A stretch of 16,008 nt of DNA, taken from Terfezia claveryi. Taxonomy: Eukaryota; Ascomycota; Pezizomycetes; Pezizales; Pezizaceae. Numbering within the stretch: the stretch's first letter is position 1; every line of letters starts with the position of its first letter. Of this stretch, positions 7,460 to 15,023 are shown one piece after another. The notes under the pieces were generated by a model that worked only from the letters and a program-made list of their open reading frames with translations, made no database searches and was not told the DNA's origin. The stretch covers positions 1 to 16,008 of the forward strand of contig WHUX01000639.1 of assembly GCA_015179025.1 (NCBI GenBank), written 5' to 3'. A program made the translations under genes and the position numbers.

Positions 7460-9034
7460 ATGAACCGACAAGGACAATGGAGACTAGTCTTGCCCTCTAC
7501 CTTCAACATCGAAGGTAAGAACTATCTCGAATTGGTTATTAAAGATGTACATGAAGCAACCGCTCATGGTGGCATTGAAAAAACAATGAAATATCTTACT
7601 GACCGATATGATTACCAGTCCTTTGCAGAACCAACTAAGGACTATATCAGAAGTTGTGATACTTGTCAACGGACAAAGTATTCCAACAAGGCACCACTTG
7701 GACTCGTAACCCCATTACATGTACCAAGTAGGCCATGGACTGACATATCGATGGATTTTCTTAAAGTAGCACCTGTGTTTACTAAGTGTTCAATTTTGTA
7801 CACGAATATTCCTGTTGAAGAAGATTATGTAGTTTGTATTTCACGACTTTGGACGATTGTCGATAGACAATCTGGATTCAAGTTTCTTATTCCTGTCTCG
7901 GATAATTTCACAATAGAACTATATACTGCTACCTTTGATACTCATGTAGTCCCGACTATGGGATACCCTTTTTGTATTGTTTTTGACTACAACACTCTTT
8001 TTATGTCAACACACTTTCAAGATTGGGCTAGGAATAAAGGAATCAAGTTGAAACCGTCCACCGCATATCATCCACGTGCAGATGGACAATCAAAAATTGT
8101 GAACAAAGAAATTCTACAAGTAGCAAGAGCCTGTAAAATCGAAGGATTTGATTGGCTACAGAAACTACTAGAGATACAGTTGAAACTCAATTCTAGGTAT
8201 AATGCTGCTAGACAAAATAGTCCCTTTTCCACACTATTTGGATTTAATGCATATCTTGGCGTATCAATACTTCCATACCCCATTAATGCATATGTACCTG
8301 CAAATGAATATCATGAGGTAACGTCTAAAAACCTATATGACGCCAAGAAGTCTCAAGCATCTCAAGCGAACAAACGACTACCCAATACAGCCAAATTTTC
8401 AGTCGGACAACAAGTTATGCTTTTCTCAGAAAATATCAACCTATCGAACGTCTCACCCAAACTCAAACCAAAATGGCTAGGCCCATTTCCCATTATTTCT
8501 AGTAATTGGAAACGCAATAACTATAGCCTAGACCTATCCAGTCAACCTGAACTCCACCTTATATACAATACTTTTCATATCAGCAAACTCAAACCTTATC
8601 ATAAAAACAATCCTACCCAGTTCCCTCACAGACAATCTCAGGAACCAGGACCAATTCAAGAAGATCATTATGAAGTTGAAAAGATATTAGAATTTAGAAC
8701 AGCTCCTCGAACTGGAGAAAGACAATATAAGGTCAGATGGCTAGGATACTCTCCTAAATATGATTCCTGAGTAAACGCCAAGGATATCACCACCGAAATT
8801 CTTCAAGACTTCTGGACGACCGGAAGTATGGAAGACACATTCAAGAGATGTCTAAGGACTAAAGGAAAACAAGGACCACGAACCAGAGATGAGACCCGAG
8901 CTCTCATCCAACAAGAACGAGAGAGAATCATGAGTCAAGGAAACACTAAGGATATTCATGTTAATGCTAATGTATTAACAATGCATCAAATCTTAGGACG
9001 TATAGAAACCAATATGGCAGAGCGAAAGAAGTAA
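7460..9034 (+). pseudogene. int: integrase with GPF module and chromodomain (one stop, Glu-to-Lys)
   Basis: It is open for 436 codons from the ATG at 7460, then runs on in the same frame after TGA (8768-8770) to TAA at 9034. The HHCC zinc domain has H31, H36, C66 and C69. The core has Asp99 (ISMDFL) and Asp176 (IVFDYN), with exactly 35 residues to position 212, where the catalytic Glu of DD35E should be. Here it is Lys (DGQSK, codon AAA 8093-8095). A GPF module lies at 341-343 (KWLGPF). The chromodomain begins near residue 404 (HYEVEKILEF...QYKVRWLGYSPKYDS); the stop replaces its conserved Trp, and the rest follows (VNAKDI). The C-terminus is basic (RERIMSQG). Integrase inserts the cDNA, and chromodomains can target it to marked chromatin. 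This copy would be catalytically inactive. Confidence 0.95.
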
Positions 9035-9055
9035 GGATAGGAAATCCTTCTATGT

Positions 9056-9062
9056 GGGGAAG
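9056..9062 (+). promoter_or_regulatory. polypurine tract
   Basis: GGGGAAG directly abuts the TGTAATG start of the 3' LTR. This is the expected position and composition of the primer for plus-strand DNA synthesis. It is short, and the bases before it (CTATGT) are not purine-rich. Confidence 0.7.
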
Positions 9063-9262
9063 TGTAATGGAGAACGTTGTTTCATTACTTATATAATTGA
9101 TTATATACTTTTGTATTTCCTATATTACTACTATGTTATGTAACTAAGCTCTCGGTTGAAGGACTAGCCTTCTACCACCTCCTATTGCTTTATAAGTGTC
9201 CATAACACGCGGAATTTGCCATGGGAAGTTCCATGGCACTTGCCATATGAAGACACCCTCAT

Positions 9263-9360
9263 TATGGCCGCGTGACCTCTGTTTAAGGCGTGTGACTTAT
9301 TACTATGGCCACATGACCATTGTTTAAGGCGTGTGACTCATTACTATGGCCACATGACCC
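9263..9360 (+). repeat. U3 direct repeats, 41 bp period (3' LTR)
   Basis: TATGGCC recurs at 9263, 9304 and 9345, exactly 41 bp apart. It heads about two and a half copies of a unit containing GTTTAAGGCGTGTGACT. The array lies upstream of the TATA box, as in the 5' LTR. Confidence 0.8.
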
Positions 9361-9437
9361 TTTTTGTATAGCGCACCACCTTCTGGTGTACCACCCTTTA
9401 TTGTATTTATTTCCTTAGTCATCAGATCTCAGACGAG

Positions 9438-9445
9438 TATAAATA
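9438..9445 (+). promoter_or_regulatory. TATA box of the 3' LTR
   Basis: TATAAATA lies within AGACGAGTATAAATAGGCCG. It is the only one of the three LTR copies with a consensus TATA; the others read TAAAAATA and TTTAAATA. Transcription from here would run into the right flank. Confidence 0.55.
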
Positions 9446-9740
9446 GGCCGCTGGATTCCCTCTGGAATCCACAGAAAGACAAGAAGCAACCAAGGCAGCA
9501 CACAGAGTAAGCAAGCCTATATTCTGATCAGATCAAGATCATATAGCTTAGATAGCACAAATCATATAAGATAGATTACACTAGTTAATTACTGTTCCCT
9601 TCGGGAACGTCCCACATAGTAATCTCCCTACCCTTCTGAGGTCTTACCTCAGCAGAACCGAAATACACAAACGTCCGTGCCTACGGATATAGATTGTATA
9701 AACGGTACCGAATAAATACTGTCTAGTACCATTCATTACA

Positions 9741-10122
9741 AACGGGCATGCCGTTGTCTTAGCTATTGTCTTATCTGCTGCCTCTGATTTAACTTTGCAG
9801 ATTGAGGAGAAGCTAGATTTGGAGTAGCTACTGGAGTTAAGGGACGCATTGGGGTCAGCGGAGGCACGGGAGAGGTTGGAAATAGGATTGTGAGTGGTAT
9901 ATTTTCTTGGTTCTCTAATTCATTGCTAGTTATAGTTTGCTCACTTACTATGTAGTGATAGTGATATGGGTGGTACTTCCATATCTTCCTCCATATCCTC
10001 AACATCGGTAGTTAATTCCAATACACTTTGGAGAGGAGCTATCCGCTTATGCCGGCTTTGTGTTCTATATAATGTCTTTGTTGGGTCTTCATTAATACTA
10101 AGAAAATATTAGCTAGGACTAA
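9741..10122 (-). other. right flank, possible coding remnant on the minus strand
   Basis: On the minus strand 10005-9763 is an 80-codon open frame with a low-complexity tail (PLTPMRPLTPVATPNL, then QSAKLNQRQQIRQ) of the kind found in basidiomycete proteins. An overlapping minus-strand frame upstream reads RIAPLQSVLELTTDVEDM, then MEEDMEVPPISLSLHS, and ends at a possible GTAAGT donor. I cannot build a consistent splice between the two. The region may be a truncated gene next to the retroelement, or chance open frames. No family is recognised. Confidence 0.25.
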
Positions 10123-10363
10123 GACTCTCGCTCCAATTATAGCAGGGCTCTCGCTCCAATTATGGGAGAGCTCTCGCTCCAATAGGAGGTCTCTCACTCC
10201 AATGGGAGGACTCTCACTCTAATGGGAGTGCTCTCACTCCAAAGGGGTCTCCTAAGGGGGGCTCTCAACCAAAAGGGGGCTTTCTCAACCAAAGGGGGGC
10301 TTTCTCAACCAAAGAGGGGCTTTCTCAACCAAAGAGGTACTTGCTCAACCAAAGGGGGTTTCT
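10123..10363. repeat. two-phase minisatellite, ~20 bp units
   Basis: About twelve units are visible. The left half repeats CTCTC(G/A)CTCCAAT plus a G/A-rich spacer, in units of 18-24 bp. The right half repeats GGCTTTCTCAACCAAAGGGG, 20 bp, with little variation. The two halves share the CTC-CAA...GGG skeleton and meet near 10240-10260, so one seems derived from the other. The short + strand open frame through it (10222-10440) is only the translated repeat. Confidence 0.9.
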
Positions 10364-10925
10364 TTGCTAAGCTAAGTAGGACATACCTATTAGTACTATC
10401 TTTTGGAGATAGCTTTATTGGTGAGAACATCAGTTTCTGACGAGGTTGATGTGAAGGTATAATGATAGTAGTGGCAGAATAGCAAATAGTCAATAATAGC
10501 AATTAATGTTTTGCAGATGTTGAGGAGAATAGGTTTATATGTATTAAGAGATTTGGGGGGGGGGGGCAAATCAAACCCATGTCAGTGCTATGGTCTCAAT
10601 AGTCTCATACCTAATTGGGAAGAAATTGATGTGAGTGGCATGTACCACTAGGTATTACAAAGATCTACAAGACAACAGCATATTTGCATTGCACTTAGAT
10701 TCAAACTTAAGTGGTTTGATGACTTCTGCAACAGGGGCTTGATACAGTGGCTCTAAATGAATTATTAATATTCGGTAGTAGTGCTATCACATATATATGC
10801 AATGTCCTAGGTCTTTCTGACTTAAGAAATTTACTAGAAGGGGTACAAGCTGCTTTCTAAACAGGCTTAGATTTGGGATTGCACTACCAAATAACTTGAG
10901 TTTAGTACCTTTATAAATGACTTGT
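10364..10925. other. no gene recognised
   Basis: This is AT-rich unique sequence with stops in all frames. The only notable item is a run of 12 G at 10555-10566. There is no RNA gene, no convincing ORF and no repeat termini. Confidence 0.5.
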
Positions 10926-11123
10926 AAAAGCCCTCCAACCTCGTAAGTTAGAATTTGTATGTATTACATACTTTCTATTGTGCCACAGTTATTTGTATTT
11001 CGCTGTTGTGCACTCTATTTCTGTTTACCATATGCTAGGAAATACAGTAGTGTCACAACATCCACGTACAACAGAAAGCATGTAGTACACTCAAATTCCA
11101 ACTTACAAGGTTAGAGGGCTTTT
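10926..11123. mobile_element. foldback / MITE-like palindromic element
   Basis: The left arm 10926-10981 and right arm 11068-11123, each 56 bp, are reverse complements at about 48 of 56 positions. They start AAAAGCCCTC and end AGGGCTTTT, around an 86-bp centre. The pairing may go a few bases further inward, around a shared GTATTTC. The element has no coding capacity. A long terminal inverted repeat on a ~200-bp AT-rich piece is what MITEs or foldback elements look like, but I see no clear target duplication. Confidence 0.7.
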
Positions 11124-11147
11124 GAAAGTTGTTACACAGGTGCTAGA

Positions 11148-11331
11148 TATTAATATAAAGGTCATAGTCTTATGCAGGTCATAGTCTTATACAGGCCATA
11201 GATGTCTATGTGGATTGCCAACCGCTTGAAGCAAACATGTCTAATAATTAACATAAAGGTCATAGCCTTATGCAGGCCATACAGAACTAGAGTGACTGGC
11301 CATGTTGATTGCCGACCAAGCAAACATGGCC
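11148..11331. repeat. imperfect tandem duplication, ~98 bp period
   Basis: ATAAAGGTCATAG(T/C)CTTATGCAGG starts at 11155 and again at 11253. Both copies then run on to GATTGCC(A/G)ACC and AAGCAAACATG. The first copy contains an extra 17-bp internal repeat of GGTCATAGTCTTAT. No function is apparent; it lies just upstream of a possible promoter. Confidence 0.75.
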
Positions 11332-11358
11332 TACTCTTATGTCCAACTTCGTAGAGTC

Positions 11359-11366
11359 CATAAATA
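11359..11366 (+). promoter_or_regulatory. TATA-like element upstream of the 11563 ORF
   Basis: CATAAATA sits about 135 bp before a 5'UTR intron donor and about 200 bp before the first ATG. Pyrimidine-rich, A-punctuated sequence follows, such as fungal transcription starts often use. The assignment is inferred from position only. Confidence 0.35.
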
Positions 11367-11498
11367 CCCCCATAGATCTATGAATCAATTATTCTCATTA
11401 ACTATTCACAATACTTCCCGCGATCACAACTTGAATACCTTCCCATTATCACCACTTCCTATTTCATTAACACCTAACTAACTAACAATATAAATAAC

Positions 11499-11553
11499 GT
11501 AAGTACCTCTTAAAGTATAGTTTCTAACAGAGGTATCTAAAATTCCAACATAG
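11499..11553 (+). other. probable 5'UTR intron (55 bp)
   Basis: The donor GTAAGT is perfect. CTAAC at 11524-11528 fits the branch site, and the acceptor ATAG ends at 11553, nine bases before the ATG at 11563. Length and signals match basidiomycete introns. It is the best evidence that the following small ORF is, or was, expressed. Confidence 0.5.
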
Positions 11554-11562
11554 TTTGTCTAA

Positions 11563-11760
11563 ATGCCATCCGCAGCGCAAAAAGTTAGCCAGGCAAAAGC
11601 ACTATTGGGGTGGGAGGAGCATGACCCCCGGTACTCCCAATGGAGGAACAGGGTCAAAGGGTGGGCACGGACTAATGAGATAACGGGGAAAAGGCAGGCT
11701 GGTAATGCCCTCTGGCATCAATTCAAAACCTATGCCCAGCAGCATCAGGAACGACGGTAG
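11563..11760 (+). CDS. small hypothetical protein, 65 aa
   Basis: The frame opens with [10 protein letters not shown] and ends at TAG. It is rich in Trp (four, including [20 protein letters not shown]), Gln and Arg, with a net positive charge. It has no signal peptide, membrane segment or known motif. A TATA-like site and a well-formed 5'UTR intron precede it. The local GC content rises sharply at the start of the ORF, as in a coding exon. Near its end lies GACG followed by GTAGAA, which could be a donor leading to more exons downstream, so the protein may be longer. It could also be the 5' piece of a truncated gene. I do not recognise the family. Confidence 0.4.
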   Translation: MPSAAQKVSQAKALLGWEEHDPRYSQWRNRVKGWARTNEITGKRQAGNALWHQFKTYAQQHQERR

Positions 11761-12240
11761 AATACCTTGCGTACGTCTCACGCCTTCTACGCCAGCAAAG
11801 GTATTCTGACAGTTGTGGACGCAAACACTCGCAGGTTCGCGCCGCGATGTGAATACTCGCAGGCTTGCGCCGTGACGCCTTGTTTGTGTCATGACGGGGA
11901 TCCTAATGGGCTCACGTCGCGACGCTAGGACCTGAACCTCAGCGTCCTGAGGTTATATCATTGGGAACGCGCCCAGGGGGTATATCCGTTATGCCCGCGC
12001 CCTGGCGTTGTCTCTCTTGTGTCCCCGCCCAGATGCTGATCGTCCTCCGTCCACTCTATTTTCTTTTGTGAAGTCATCTCTGCCGACAGACTCTAAAGGG
12101 TCACGTGCTGACCCTAGGGATCCGTCAATCACTGGCTTCCCGGTGCCAGCCGTCGATACGGCGCCACCCTTCGATACGGCACCACTCGTCGATTGCAAGC
12201 CTTCTGGCGCCCTCTGACGTCAGCGATCACAAGGAAACCC
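11761..12240. other. GC-rich stretch with short tandem repeats
   Basis: ACTCGCAGG(T/C)T(C/T)GCGCCG(C/T)GA recurs at 11827 and 11855, a 28-bp period. TCGATACGGC(G/A)CCAC(C/T)C repeats with an 18-bp period at 12152-12187. Both strands have ~70-codon open frames over 11989-12217, a usual by-product of high GC. The + frame (PAVDTAPPFDTAPLVD) could be a later exon of the 11563 gene, but I see no reliable splice sites. Confidence 0.4.
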
Positions 12241-12600
12241 GAGGCTAATTGCACCTTATATTCTGCACCCCAATTATTCACATGCATCTGTTGATCCCAG
12301 CAGTTTCGTGCACCAGGTTAACCCTTTTTCTGTTGGACTCCTTATTCTATTTCTGTGATTCGTGTACCCCTGAACTATGTAACCAAGACAAATAAATTCT
12401 AACATCCCACAAGCCCTCCGAAAACTAATATATCCCCCAACCTTGTCCCTTTAACAAAACTCCCTCCTCAACTACCAAACCAACACTAAAATAACTAAAC
12501 ATCCAAAGCCGACACCTCTACAAATATCTACCGACCTATCCATTCAGAATTTCCTCGTTCGTGCGTCCGCAATCTCCACAATATCGAGCCCATCAGCGTC
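12241..12600 (-). other. spacer and probable 3' UTR of the minus-strand gene
   Basis: No ORF or repeat is seen. The + strand is rich in A and C (12400-12540), so the minus-strand transcript ending here would have a T/G-rich tail downstream of the stop at 12601. TTATTT and TTTGTT motifs are present, but no clear polyadenylation signal stands out. Confidence 0.35.
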
Positions 12601-13870
12601 CTACAAGTCATCTTCTGCGTCCTCGCTATCCTCTTCATCCTCGCCATCCTCTTCGTCCTCGCCATCCTCGTCTGAATCCTCTGCATTCAATTCCTCATCC
12701 AATTCGTCCTGCACGTCATCAAAGTTACTGTGCCCACTCTGCTCTCGGAGATCATCATCCTCAACATCACCATTAGCGAGGATGGTTGGCAATCCTGCGT
12801 TGATATTTTCAGGTATTGCCGATTCATCTGGTTCCGTCGGCGAACCTTCATCAAAATATCCGGAGGGGATTATGCTTCCTTTCTCCGCCTCTTGAAGATC
12901 TGCAGCCAGCTCCTCAGCGTACTGCGCGAGTTCTCTAGGCCCCACTCCGTATGCCTCTGCTCGCTGCCAACGCACCACCTTACCATGCAGTTGATACATT
13001 TTTGCTATCTCCAGCCGAATGATTTTCAACAATGTTTGCTCCATTGTTGTTGTCAAAACGTTCCACTGATCTAGCATCCTGTTAAAATCAACTGTCATAC
13101 TGTCAGTATCGCTCATCGGACATTGAAGATTCTTTGCTTACCACCGGCTTTTTCGTAGTTAAAAAAGTCTCCATTTTGGAACATCCCCGTCTCATATGTC
13201 TGCAGGGCGTGCTGCAGAGTAGCAAATATCAGGCACATAAAGGGGCCACTAATTTGGGCCATGAAGTCGGCATCTCTGTTTCCGAGTTTTTTTGCACCAT
13301 CAAAATAGTTCATATGTATGAAGTCTACTGTTTCACTTGCTCTGAACCGCTGACCCCACCCCTGTCCATATTAACGTCCTTGTTAGTGTCCGGCCATACT
13401 CGAATCATCTCTCATACACGTACCATGCGTTTCTCCCTTTGGCATGTAAACCTATCCTTATCCAATAACCAGCTTACATGTTTGCGAATATATTCTGGAC
13501 TGCAATTTTGATCAAATCCATACAGCCTAGCAATATGACGTTTCGCTTCATAAACTAAATGCGACCTCGTCCTCGACTGTATGCTTCGAAGCTGCTATCA
13601 GACTGTCAGTATACGCCACAAGATATCCGATATACTACCCACATATGAATCAATTCTACTTGTCCGCTCTTCATCAACACCACACTCTACCTCTGCTACT
13701 TTCCATGCCGCTACTAATATGGATTCCGTACCTTCAGCATCTGGCAATGGATTTTCGAAGAAAGTTACCCTCTCAATTCTCTTGGCTGCAATCATCACCA
13801 CTGTCTTGGTAATTCCCTCAAATTGCATGAAACTGCGATTTCTAGGTGCACTTTGCCTTGAACCTTTCAT
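12601..13870 (-). CDS. hypothetical protein, possibly DUF6532-like; 4 exons visible
   Basis: Exons 13870-13643, 13591-13424, 13361-13142 and 13091-12601 join in frame into 368 codons. The introns (51, 62 and 50 bp) have donors GTGGGT, GTACGT and GTAAGC, branch sites TACTGAC, CACTAAC and TACTGAC, and AG acceptors; the phases fit at every join. Exon 2 carries an IARLYGF...EYIRKHVSWLL segment. Exon 3 carries MNYFDGAKKL and FMAQISGPFMCLIFATLQHA...YETG. From memory, this pattern (YF.., hydrophobic ALVATALHxA-type helix, tG) resembles the agaricomycete DUF6532 domain of unknown function. The last ~70 residues are mostly Asp/Glu, built on an 18-bp tandem repeat (12633-12668). The start shown is the first ATG of the 5'-most clear exon; the real N-terminus is probably further upstream. 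Confidence 0.7.
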
Positions 13871-14268
13871 TCGTGGTTTTGGTGCCTGGATACCTCATCG
13901 TTCTCTGCTGCAAATGTCGTGCTATCAACCCCTGGGGAAGTTGGTTCATTAAGGGTGTCCAAGGGTGAATTTATGCGTCCACCACTAGACTGTGACCATG
14001 CTGCGGCCGGAGGTGACGACGCTTGACTTTCCTGCTGAATAACGTTATAAGCAGATTTGAATTTTCACTAATATATCTGTGCAGATAGGACATAGGTGCG
14101 CATACGTCTAGTGGTGCCGTTGTTACATTCATCTTTGCAGATACCTTTGATGGTCCTCCAATGGATCTTGAACAACCATCGACGCTTCGTCGGAGTATCT
14201 ACCAAACACCAGTACAATGTCAGTGTTGTCACCACTGTGTCACAATTCTCACCTCTGGAAAATTGATT
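13871..14268 (-). other. probable upstream exons of the same gene, not resolved
   Basis: On the minus strand short coding-like stretches lie in different frames: an S/P-rich piece with QESQASSPPAAAWSQSSGG, then INSPLDTLNEPTSPGVDST, and before it MNVTTAPLDVCAPMSYLHRY. Possible splice sites exist (GTGAGA near 14253; CACTGAC branch near 14217), but no set of introns joins all the pieces without a stop. Either small introns were missed, or one-base deletions have damaged this end. Confidence 0.35.
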
Positions 14269-14556
14269 CTAGCCTGGAAGGTTGGGGGAATCTACTCCAA
14301 ATCCGTTAGATGTATAAATAGGTGCGTTCAACAAAAGACATTGACCCACCGGACTACTATCCCTAACAGAATTTTGCGAGCCTGCGTCGGACATTAACAG
14401 TCTGTCGGAAGACTCCAAAGGTTTATTCCCCAGCGCCGCACCGCGTCGCTTGGTTCTCCCTTCCTTTAGGTCAGTATTGTTAGTATCTCTCTTGAGAGGG
14501 TTTGCCCTCTCTTTCCCTTTGCTTTGGGTGCTTTTCTTGCCGTTGCGTGTCTTCAT
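14269..14556 (-). CDS. candidate N-terminal exon of the DUF6532-like gene
   Basis: An ATG at 14556 opens a 95-codon frame. It starts with a Lys-rich segment (MKTRNGKKSTQSKGKERANP, then KEGRTKRRG) resembling a nuclear localisation signal. It ends in a low-complexity Ser/Gly/Pro stretch, which is common at the N-terminus of large fungal proteins. It lies upstream of, and on the same strand as, the gene ending at 12601, with the partly coding stretch 13871-14268 between. It is probably exon 1, leaving at an intron before the TAG at 14269, but it could be a separate small gene. Confidence 0.4.
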   Translation of the reverse strand: MKTRNGKKSTQSKGKERANPLKRDTNNTDLKEGRTKRRGAALGNKPLESSDRLLMSDAGSQNSVRDSSPVGQCLLLNAPIYTSNGFGVDSPNLPG

Positions 14557-14964
14557 GGTTTCGTATTGAGAGTTCCTCTAGTTGGTTGCGTCCATCATTG
14601 GAACGGACATGTGGGCCTCTTTAAGTGTTAATCACCCCTCCTAATGCTCACTGAGACGTTGAAGAGATAATGGGGGATTGTCATAATCCGAACTAGAAAC
14701 ATGTGATACACAAACTGGATTGACGAAATACAAGAAATTCAATGACAACGTTCAACTGCTCAATAAAAAAATCCCAAAAATACGACCATTACTGAATCTG
14801 AAACCAAGCAACAACAAAAGAGGAAAAAACCTGCGCAAAAAGCCCGGACCTCCTCCAAATATAACGATAATAAAACATTCAGCCTAATAAAACTCAAAAC
14901 CTACCAACACTGAGAAAAAACACGTAAAAAGGTTTCACAACAAGCCGGAGTCCCACCCAAAACC

Positions 14965-14995
<31 letters not shown>

Positions 14996-15023
14996 CCTAC
15001 CCACGCTGCATCGCAGACGCTAA
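14557..15023 (-). other. intergenic spacer between the two minus-strand genes
   Basis: The right half (14690-15000) is A-rich on the + strand, that is T-rich in minus sense, as expected for the 3' UTR of the gene ending at 15024. A pure run of 29 A lies at 14965-14993. The left half should hold the promoter of the gene that may start at 14556. No ORF or RNA gene is seen. Confidence 0.45.

Larger units (their letters stand above)
111..9740 (+). mobile_element. decayed Ty3/gypsy chromovirus-type LTR retrotransposon
   Basis: Two direct LTRs of about 679 bp enclose an internal region in the order gag, CCHC knuckle, protease-like, reverse transcriptase, RNase H, Cys/His-rich spacer, integrase, chromodomain. 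Integrase downstream of RT/RNase H defines the Ty3/gypsy order, and the C-terminal chromodomain places it among chromoviruses. A purine tract (GGGGAAG) sits immediately before the 3' LTR. By hand comparison the two LTRs differ at about 35-40 of 678 positions, mostly transitions, so the insertion is old or was hypermutated. It is non-autonomous: more than a dozen in-frame stops, several frameshifts, altered RT and integrase catalytic residues, and a nested solo LTR. Without the nested 684 bp it is about 8.9 kb. The outer five bases (CCTTT on the left, AACGG on the right) do not match, so the ends may not come from one clean insertion. Confidence 0.95.
9063..9740 (+). repeat. 3' LTR (678 bp)
   Basis: It has the same termini as the 5' LTR. 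It carries the best promoter and 3'-end signals of the three copies: TATAAATA at 9438-9445 and AATAAA at 9711-9716. The stem-loops GTTCCC-TTC-GGGAAC (9594-9608) and TGAGGT-CTT-ACCTCA (9637-9651) are perfect. It ends at CATTACA, followed by AACGG. Confidence 0.97.

Noticed and set aside
10123..10363. CRISPR-like array
   Set aside because: Contiguous 20-bp tandem units without unique spacers; a minisatellite in fungal DNA.
10222..10440. 72-codon + strand ORF rich in KGG/NQKG
   Set aside because: It is the translation of the minisatellite and has no independent coding signal.
12561..12776. 71-codon + strand ORF rich in His, Pro and Arg
   Set aside because: It is the mirror of the Asp/Glu-coding repeat on the minus strand.
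13134..13511. 125-codon + strand ORF
   Set aside because: It overlaps minus-strand exons and introns that fit together; it has no homology-like motif of its own.
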